Source: Stenotrophomonas maltophilia
GTDB lineage: Bacteria; Pseudomonadota; Gammaproteobacteria; Xanthomonadales; Xanthomonadaceae
Assembly (NCBI GenBank): GCA_002386405.1
Contig: DGIP01000026.1
Coordinates: 1-7,173 of the forward strand
Direction: 5' to 3'
DNA length: 7,173 bases
Part shown: positions 1 through 5,900 of the stretch, in pieces
Position numbering within the stretch: the first letter of the stretch is position 1
How the letters are laid out: each line of letters begins with the position of its first letter
Notes under the pieces: generated by a model
The model's database searches: none
What the model saw: the letters and a program-made list of their open reading frames with translations, nothing else
Told to the model about the DNA's origin: nothing
Position numbers and translations under genes: made by a program

Positions 1-14
1 CGCTCTTCCGATCT
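1..14. other. Illumina adapter remnant at contig end
   Basis: The first 14 bases, CGCTCTTCCGATCT, are identical to the 3' end of the common Illumina TruSeq-type adapter. The PurL-like reading frame becomes sensible immediately afterwards, at base 15 (Ala-Tyr-Gly-Ala-Thr). The four codons the adapter would contribute (Leu-Phe-Arg-Ser) should therefore not be read as protein. This is untrimmed library sequence and means the window begins at an assembly contig end, not at a biological boundary. Confidence 0.93.
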
Positions 15-2165
15 GCCTACGGTGCCACCGTCGGCAACATCCCGGCCGATGCCCCGATCGACCTGCCGATGGACGTGCTGTTCGGCAAGCCGCCGAAGAT
101 GCACCGCGACACCGCCCACCCGCCGGCACCGCGCTGGCCGGCGCTGAAGACCGGTGGCCTGGACCTGCACGAGGCCGGCCTGCGCGTGCTCGCGCACCCG
201 TCGGTGGCGTCGAAGAACTTCCTGGTCACCATCGGTGACCGCAGCGTCGGCGGCCTGACCGCACGCGAACAGATGATCGGTCCGTGGCAGCTGCCGATGT
301 CCGACGTTGCCATCACCCTGGCCGGCTTCGATACGCTGGCCGGTGAGGCGATGTCGATCGGCGAACGCACCCCGCTGGCCCTGCTCGATGCCGCCGCCTC
401 GGCGCGCATGGCGGTGGGCGAGGCGATCACCAACCTGTGCGCGGCCCCGGTCGATGCGCTGGAAACCGTGAAGCTTTCGGCGAACTGGATGGCCGCGGCC
501 GGCCACAACGGCGAAGACGCGCTGCTGTACGACGCGGTGCGTGCGGTGGGCATGGAACTGTGCCCGCAGCTGGAGCTGAGCATCCCGGTCGGCAAGGACT
601 CGCTGTCCATGCAGGCGCAGTGGCACGACGCCGGTGAGGCGCACAAGTCGGTGTCGCCGGTGTCGCTGGTGATCACCGCGTTCGCGCCGGTGGCCGATGC
701 CAGCACCCAGCTGACCCCGCTGCTGGACCGCGAGACCGACAGCGAGCTGTGGCTGATCGGCCTGGGCGCCGGCAAGCAGCGCCTGGGCGGTTCGATCCTG
801 GCCCAGGTGCACGCCGACCACAGCGCGCTGCCGGCGTTTGCCGGTGCCGTGCCGGACCTGGACGACCCGCAGCGCCTGCGTGCGTTCTTCGAACTGATCC
901 GCGATGCACGCCAGTCCGGCCTGCTGCTGGCCTACCACGACCGCAGCGATGGCGGCGCGTTCGCCGCGCTGTGCGAAATGGCCTTCGCCTCGCGCCAGGG
1001 CCTGGACATCACCCTGGATGCGTGGGGCGATGACCCGTTCCGCAGCCTGTTCAACGAAGAGCTGGGTGCGGTGGTGCAGATCGCCCGCGAAGACCGTGCG
1101 GCCTTCGCCGACCTGGTCGAGCGCCATGCACTGACCGAATGCGCCCAGCGCATCGCCCGCCCGACCACCGCCCCGGTGGTGCGCGTCTCGCTGCAGGGCG
1201 AAAGCCTGGTGGAGTGGCGCTGGGAAGCGCTGTTCGATGCCTGGTGGTCGGTCACCCACGCCATGCAGAAGCTGCGCGACAACCCCGACAACGCCGACCA
1301 GGAGCGCGCCATCGCGCGCAGCTTCACCGCGCCGGGCCTGAAGCCGAAGCTCAGCTTCGACCTCAACGAAGACGTGGCCGCGCCGTTCATCAACACCGGC
1401 GCGCGTCCGCGCGTGGCGGTGCTGCGCGAGCAGGGCGTCAACGGCCAGATCGAGATGGCCAACATCTTCGAACGCGCCGGCTTCCGCAGCGTGGACGTGC
1501 ACATGAGCGACCTGATTGCCGGCCGCGTGGATCTTGCCGACTTCACCGGCCTGGCCGCCTGTGGCGGCTTCAGCTACGGCGACGTGCTGGGTGCCGGCCG
1601 CGGCTGGGCCACCTCGGTGCTGGAGCGCAGCGCGCTGCGTGATGCCTTTGCCAGCTTCTTTGCCCGCCAGGACAGCTTTGCGCTGGGCGTGTGCAACGGC
1701 TGCCAGATGCTGAGCCAGCTCAAGGACATCATCCCCGGTGCCGAGCACTGGCCGCAGTTCCGCCGCAACCGCAGCGAGCAGTTCGAAGCCCGCACCGCGC
1801 TGCTGGAGATCGTCGAATCGCCGTCGATCCTGCTGCGTGGCATGGCCGGTTCGCGCCTGCCGGTGGCGGTGGCGCACGGTGAAGGCCAGGCGGTGTTCGC
1901 CAACGCAGTCGACCAGGCCGCCGCGCGCGTGTCGCTGAGGTACGTCGATGGCGACGGCAACGTGGCCAGCCAGTACCCGCTGAACCCGAACGGCTCGCCC
2001 GACGGCATCACCGGCCTGACCACCACCGATGGCCGCGTGACGATCATGATGCCGCACCCGGAGCGCACCCCGCGCGCGGTGAACCTGAGCTGGCGTCCGG
2101 CCGACTGGAACGGCGACTCGCCGTGGCTGCGCATGTTCCGCAACGCCCGGGTGTGGTGCAACTGA
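15..2165 (+). CDS. purL: Phosphoribosylformylglycinamidine synthase (FGAM synthase), C-terminal part, 5' truncated
   Basis: This cytosolic enzyme performs the fourth step of de novo purine synthesis, converting FGAR, glutamine and ATP to FGAM. It is the large single-chain type, near 1290-1300 residues in gammaproteobacteria, so the 716 residues here lack roughly the first 45 percent, lost at the contig end. The fragment opens in the synthetase part (PIDLPMDVLFGKPPKM). Typical PurL signatures follow: SIPVGKDSLSM near fragment residue 189 and HDRSDGGAF near 308. From about residue 465 (RPRVAVLREQGVNGQ) runs the class I glutamine amidotransferase domain. Its nucleophile is the first Cys of GVCNGCQ (codon 1692-1694, residue 560), and the His and Glu of the triad are in MMPHPER (codons 2055 and 2061). 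The C terminus ends normally at TGA 2163-2165. All visible catalytic residues are present and the frame is intact, so the gene is truncated only by the assembly. A REP-like palindrome follows 21 bases after the stop. Confidence 0.97.
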   Translation, partial: AYGATVGNIPADAPIDLPMDVLFGKPPKMHRDTAHPPAPRWPALKTGGLDLHEAGLRVLAHPSVASKNFLVTIGDRSVGGLTAREQMIGPWQLPMSDVAITLAGFDTLAGEAMSIGERTPLALLDAAASARMAVGEAITNLCAAPVDALETVKLSANWMAAAGHNGEDALLYDAVRAVGMELCPQLELSIPVGKDSLSMQAQWHDAGEAHKSVSPVSLVITAFAPVADASTQLTPLLDRETDSELWLIGLGAGKQRLGGSILAQVHADHSALPAFAGAVPDLDDPQRLRAFFELIRDARQSGLLLAYHDRSDGGAFAALCEMAFASRQGLDITLDAWGDDPFRSLFNEELGAVVQIAREDRAAFADLVERHALTECAQRIARPTTAPVVRVSLQGESLVEWRWEALFDAWWSVTHAMQKLRDNPDNADQERAIARSFTAPGLKPKLSFDLNEDVAAPFINTGARPRVAVLREQGVNGQIEMANIFERAGFRSVDVHMSDLIAGRVDLADFTGLAACGGFSYGDVLGAGRGWATSVLERSALRDAFASFFARQDSFALGVCNGCQMLSQLKDIIPGAEHWPQFRRNRSEQFEARTALLEIVESPSILLRGMAGSRLPVAVAHGEGQAVFANAVDQAAARVSLRYVDGDGNVASQYPLNPNGSPDGITGLTTTDGRVTIMMPHPERTPRAVNLSWRPADWNGDSPWLRMFRNARVWCN

Positions 2166-2186
2166 CGCACCACGCTCGATGAACGG

Positions 2187-2210
2187 GTAGGGCCGGCCAT
2201 TTGCCGGCCC
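2187..2210. repeat. GTAG-tagged palindrome resembling a SMAG/REP element
   Basis: A GTAG tetramer (2187-2190) leads into a perfect 8-bp inverted repeat: GGGCCGGC at 2190-2197 and GCCGGCCC at 2203-2210, with a 5-base CATTT loop. A short palindrome marked with GTAG at one end is the described form of SMAG elements, abundant intergenic REP-like sequences of Stenotrophomonas maltophilia. Such elements are thought to be moved by RAYT (REP-associated tyrosine transposase) proteins. It sits 21 bases behind the purL stop, so the transcript would carry a stable 3' hairpin that could protect the mRNA or hinder read-through. No T run follows, so it is not a classical intrinsic terminator. The family assignment is from recall of the consensus, not from a search. 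Confidence 0.75.
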
Positions 2211-2490
2211 ACGCAACACCGCCGCATTCGCGCAAATCCGTCTTCACATCACACGTTGCCGATGTCGCAGCGCGCCATCGCGTGCGTGCGCGTCTTTCGC
2301 GACGCAGGCGTATGGAAACACGGCGCGCGCAGCGCGCATCAGTGAAGGTCACGTGAAAAATACACGTGTGCAGCACGCGCGATCCAATACGCGGCAATGA
2401 GTTACATCGCGTTTCACACGTGATGATCGTTACTCACATGCATCTAACAAATGCGACGCATGAATGGCCGAATTTGTGACGCTTCTCGCG
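2211..2490. other. Noncoding spacer with a GC-rich hairpin
   Basis: No supported gene lies in this stretch. It contains a hairpin at 2283-2306: TGCGT pairs with ACGCA and CGCG pairs with CGCG around a TCTTT loop, giving 9 bp with one bulged G at 2288. No T run follows. A second short palindromic patch is GCGCGC-A-GCGCGC at 2325-2337, and an 11-base palindrome ATGCGACGCAT lies at 2451-2461. From about 2340 onward the composition becomes visibly more AT-rich than the neighbouring genes, as expected for regulatory DNA upstream of the adhesin. The CACGTG cluster inside it is listed separately. Confidence 0.6.
2349..2423. promoter_or_regulatory. Cluster of three CACGTG palindromes (possible operator sites)
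   Basis: The hexamer CACGTG occurs at 2350-2355, 2363-2368 and 2417-2422. The first two are each inside a perfect 8-base palindrome, TCACGTGA (2349-2356) and ACACGTGT (2362-2369), and are separated by an A-rich 7-base spacer, so they can also pair into a 6-bp hairpin. The third lies in TTTCACACGTGA. The cluster is about 95-170 bases upstream of the candidate -35 box of the adhesin gene. Short repeated palindromes upstream of a promoter suggest binding of a dimeric regulator, but no specific regulator can be named from the sequence. Confidence 0.35.
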
Positions 2491-2506
2491 TTAGAACAAT
2501 TTCTAA
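2491..2506. promoter_or_regulatory. Dyad just upstream of the candidate -35 box
   Basis: TTAGAA (2491-2496) and TTCTAA (2501-2506) form a perfect 6-bp inverted repeat with a 4-base spacer (CAAT). It ends 10 bases before the TTGACG box at 2517, a place where activators commonly bind. The AT-rich dyad looks like a helix-turn-helix regulator site. The regulator is unknown and the assignment is inference from position and symmetry. Confidence 0.35.
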
Positions 2507-2516
2507 TGTCAAAGTC

Positions 2517-2545
2517 TTGACGTTCTGAAAACCCTGCGTTAACAC
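2517..2545 (+). promoter_or_regulatory. Candidate sigma70 promoter of the adhesin gene
   Basis: TTGACG (2517-2522) matches five of six -35 consensus bases. A 17-base spacer leads to TAACAC (2540-2545), a weak -10 box keeping the first T and A and the A at position 5. Transcription would start near 2552, giving a leader of roughly 190 bases before the adhesin ATG. The weak -10 next to a good -35 and the two flanking dyads fit a regulated promoter. A weaker alternative is TTGTGA at 2474-2479, which lacks a convincing -10 partner. Confidence 0.45.
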
Positions 2546-2557
2546 TGAGTTCTCAGT
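2544..2557. promoter_or_regulatory. Dyad overlapping the -10 box and predicted transcription start
   Basis: ACTGAG (2544-2549) and CTCAGT (2552-2557) are perfect inverted repeats with a 2-base spacer. The dyad overlaps the end of the candidate -10 box and the expected start point, the classical position of a repressor operator. It is too short to be a strong RNA hairpin because of the 2-base loop. Its role is inferred from position only. Confidence 0.3.
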
Positions 2558-2588
2558 TTGCAATCGTTCAGTTCGGAAGTAACCGCAA

Positions 2589-2700
2589 GGATGGCGAGTT
2601 CTCTGTTCGTTGATCGCGCCGTGAGCGCGCCATCCGGCACAACGCAGTAAATCAAGCGGAAAACGCCCCCAGGGGACGTTGGGCCACGCGGCCCGGCGTT
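2589..2700 (+). promoter_or_regulatory. Structured 5' leader of the adhesin mRNA (two inverted-repeat structures)
   Basis: Two separate structures can fold upstream of the adhesin start. In the first, GGATGGCG (2589-2596) pairs with CGCCATCC (2628-2635), enclosing a smaller competing hairpin, CGCGC (2615-2619) with GCGCG (2625-2629). The outer and inner stems share bases 2628-2629, so they cannot both be complete. In the second, AACGCC (2662-2667) pairs with GGCGTT (2695-2700), and within it GGGCC (2681-2685) pairs with GGCCC (2690-2694) around ACGC. Neither is followed by a T run. No known riboswitch or leader family was recognised. Confidence 0.4.
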
Positions 2701-2729
2701 GGCGTCGCTTTGCCCAAAACCAGCCAACC

Positions 2730-2734
2730 AGGAG
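2730..2734 (+). promoter_or_regulatory. Ribosome binding site of the adhesin gene
   Basis: AGGAG lies 8 bases before the ATG at 2743. It settles the start codon, because the protein that begins there has the conserved ESPR opening MNRIYRKVWN. The second leader structure ends 29 bases upstream, leaving this site unpaired in the simplest fold. Confidence 0.85.
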
Positions 2735-2742
2735 TCGCATCG

Positions 2743-2943
2743 ATGAATCGGATTTATCGCAAGGTCTGGAACAAAGCACTGGGGCAGATGGTCGTTGCCT
2801 CCGAACTCGCCAGCAGCCAGACCCCGGGCGTGGTCATCGATCAGCGACGATCTTCCGACACGCGCGGTGGCGCCGTGCTCTCGGCCGCCATTGCGTTGAC
2901 GCTGGGATTAGGCTTGGCCGGCGCGCCCTCCGGTGCGCATGCG
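2743..2943 (+). other. ESPR plus Sec signal peptide of the adhesin
   Basis: The 67-residue leader is far longer than a plain Sec signal. It has the charged conserved ESPR opening (MNRIYRKVWN, then VVASELA near residues 17-23), a linker, and a normal hydrophobic core (residues 45-61) ending in A65-H66-A67 before Q68. In known type V secreted proteins the ESPR slows inner-membrane translocation and is removed with the signal. The Arg-Arg at residues 35-36 lacks the Tat consensus. Confidence 0.88.
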
Positions 2944-5900
2944 CAGTCGGTGGAAGTGGGTGGCAACGCCAACTGCGTGGTGCTCAACAGCAACGTGATC
3001 GACAGCTGCGTGGTGGATGGCAATGCGACCGCGTCGGGCGCGAACGCCGTGGCCATCGGCAGCAACAGCACCGCTTCGGCGGCCAACAGCGTGGCGCTCG
3101 GCGCCGGCTCACGCGCCGCACGCGCCAACACCGTCTCGGTCGGCGATGCCGGCAAGGAACGCCAGGTCACCAACGTGGCCGCCGGTACCGCAGCCACCGA
3201 TGCGGTGAACAAGGCGCAGCTGGATACCGTGGCGGCCACCGCCGCGAGCGCGACGCGCTACTTCAAGGCAGACGGCGAGAACAACAACAGCGATGCAGCC
3301 AGCATCGACGGTGACGGCGCGCTTGCGGCCGGCGCCGATGCCACCGCCGACGGCGATGGCGCCACCGCACTCGGCCACAACAGCCAGGCGCTGGCCAACG
3401 CCACCACGGCCGTCGGCAGCGATGCCGTTGCGGCGGGGCTGGGCGGCAGCGCATTCGGCCAGAACAGCCTGGCCATCGGCGACGCCACCGTTGCGGTGGG
3501 GCAGAGCGCGATGGCGTTCGGGCTCGGTGACGTAGCGCTCGGCGCGTCCGCGTTCGCCGCCAGTGAAAACGGCGCGGCAACGGCGATTGGCGGCCTGGCC
3601 GAAGCCAGCGCCGATGGCGCCACCGCCATCGGTGGCGGTGCACTGGCCATCGGCGCAGGCAGTACCTCGCTCGGCCGCGGTGCCGGCAGCGGTGGCGAAG
3701 CGTCGATTGCGGTGGGTGCGTTCAGCACGGCGGTCGCCGACTTCAGTGCGGCACTGGGTTCCAACTCCGCAGCGGTGGCAGTGGGCAGCGTCGCGCTCGG
3801 CGCCGGCTCCTATGCCGATCGCGTGGACACCGTGTCGGTCGGCAACAACAACGGCCTGCAGCGGCAGATCACCCACGTCGCCGCCGGCACCGAAGCCGGC
3901 GATGCGGTCAACAAGGCCCAGCTGGACGAAGTGGGCGAGGTCGCAGGCACCACGGCGAAGTACGTGCAGGTCACCGGCAGCGCCGACAGCGATGCCGGCG
4001 CCTTTGCCGACGGCGACAACGCCACGGCCGTGGGCGAAGCCACCAATGCGCTCGGCAACGGCACCACCGCGCTCGGCAGCGGCGCCACGGCGGTTGCGCA
4101 GAACGCCACGGCCGTGGGCTACAACGCGCTGGCCAGCGGCCAGAACAGCGCGGCCTTCGGCACCAACGCACAGGCCAATGGCCCGGGCAGCGTCGCCGTC
4201 GGTGGCGCCGCCGTCGATGAAGACGGCAACCCGCTGATCACCAACGGCGGCGTGCCGGTCGATACCGGTGCGACCAGCGCCGGCGTCGGCGGTACCGCCG
4301 TTGGCGCCAGCGCTGAAGCATCCGGTTTCGCTGCTTCGTCGTACGGGGTAGGCGCATACGCCGCCGGTGCACAGTCTTCCGCGTTCGGCGCGGTGGCCAA
4401 CGCCACCGGCGATTACGCCACCGCCGTGGGCACCCAGAGCGTGGCCGCCGGCACCAGCAGCACCGCCATCGGCGGCCCGGCCGACCTGATTCCCGGCCTG
4501 GGCTTCTTCGTGCAGACCCAGGCCAGCGGCGAAGCCGCTACCGCCGTGGGTGCGGGTGCCATCGCCAGCGGCGACTACGCCGTGGCCAATGGCACGCTCA
4601 GCGAAGCCTCGGGCACGGAAGCTACCGCCGTGGGCTACTTCGCCTACGCACCGGGCGAAGGCGCGTCCGCGCTGGGTGCGGAAAGCTGGGCCAGCGGTGA
4701 ACTGAGCACGGCGGTGGGCTTCTACAGCACCGCACGCGGCGCCAACAGCGTCGCCTTGGGCGCCAACTCCACCGCCGTGCGCGACAACACGGTGTCGGTC
4801 GGCGACGTCGGCAACGAACGCCAGATCACCCATGTCGCCGCCGGCAGCGAAGCCACCGACGCGGTCAACAAGGCGCAGCTGGATGCCGTCGCCGAGACCG
4901 CAGACGGCACCGCCCACCGCTTCAAGGCCAACGCCTCGCAGGACAGCGACGTCGGCGCGTTCGCCGATGGCGATGGCGCGCTCGCCGCAGGCGAGGCCAG
5001 CAATGCCATCGGCGCAGGCGCCACCTCGGTGGGCAACGGTGCATCCGCGGTCGGCGATGACACGGTGGCCGTGGGCCGCAATGTCGCCGCCACGGGCAAC
5101 GGCAGCGTCGCCATAGGTGGCGTCGGCCAGGCCTACGACCAGTACAACTCGCCGATCGTCGATGCCGACGGCAACGCGGTGACGGTCGGTACCACCGCCG
5201 CGCAGGATGCCGTCGCGGTCGGCGCGGGTGCGCAGGCCACCGGCGCGCTCAGCAACGCCTACGGCAGCGGCGCACAGGCCACCGGCGACAACAGCCTGGC
5301 ACAGGGCTACAAGTCGCGCGCCACCGGTGAATACAGCGTTGCGCAGGGCGACAACGCCTTCGCCAGCGGCAGCGAAAGCACCGCGACCGGTGCCTATGCG
5401 TGGGCCACCAACGATGGGGCCACCGCGTTCGGTTCCAGTGCGTGGGCCACCGAGGCCAATGCCACCGCCGTGGGCTATGCGGCGTGGGCCGATGGCAGCG
5501 GGGCCACCTCGGTCGGCTACAACAGCTGGGCGCGCGGCAACAGCTCCACCGCACTCGGCCGTGGTGCGTTCGGCTACGGCGACAACAGCATCGCGGTGGG
5601 CTACCAGGCCCTGGGCAACAGCATCAACACCATCGCCATCGGCACCAACGTGGTGGCCGGCGGTGAAAGCGCCATCGGCATCGGTGCCGGCAGCAACGCC
5701 AGTGCCGCCAACGCGGTGGCGCTGGGCGCCGGCGCACGCGCCGATCGTGCCTACACGGTGTCGGTCGGCAATGACGACCAGCAGCGCCAGATCACCCAGG
5801 TCGCGGCCGGTACCGAAGGCACCGATGCAGTGAACGTCGACCAGCTCACTGCGGCCACCGACAAGTTCCAGGCCACGGGGGATGGCGTCGCCGTCGCCGG

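Noticed and set aside
17..775. Antisense open frame of 252 codons over purL
   Set aside because: It is a shadow of high-GC purL codons. The plus-strand protein is an unmistakable PurL with an intact active site.
2190..2210. Intrinsic terminator of purL
   Set aside because: The stem is strong but no T run follows (ACGCAACACC), and the GTAG tag fits a REP-like element better. A partial effect on read-through remains possible.
1574..2227. Antisense open frame of 217 codons over the end of purL
   Set aside because: It overlaps the glutaminase domain and the REP-like palindrome; low-complexity, no recognisable family.
2444..2779. Minus-strand open frame of 111 codons in the intergenic gap
   Set aside because: It spans the candidate promoter and leader structures and runs into the adhesin start, has no recognisable domain, and shows no convincing start signals.
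2845..2850. Arg-Arg pair at residues 35-36 as a twin-arginine (Tat) signal
   Set aside because: The following residues (SSDT) do not fit the RRxFxK pattern, and the ESPR architecture of the family implies Sec export.
2679..3314. Plus-strand open frame of 211 codons starting upstream of the adhesin ATG
   Set aside because: It is out of frame with the adhesin, highly Arg/Gln-rich, and overlaps the ESPR and first neck, which are clearly coding in another frame.
5220..5760. Regular 42-base periodicity as a CRISPR or tandem DNA repeat
   Set aside because: The period equals the 14-residue YadA-head repeat, the units are contiguous and diverged in DNA, and the frame is open throughout.
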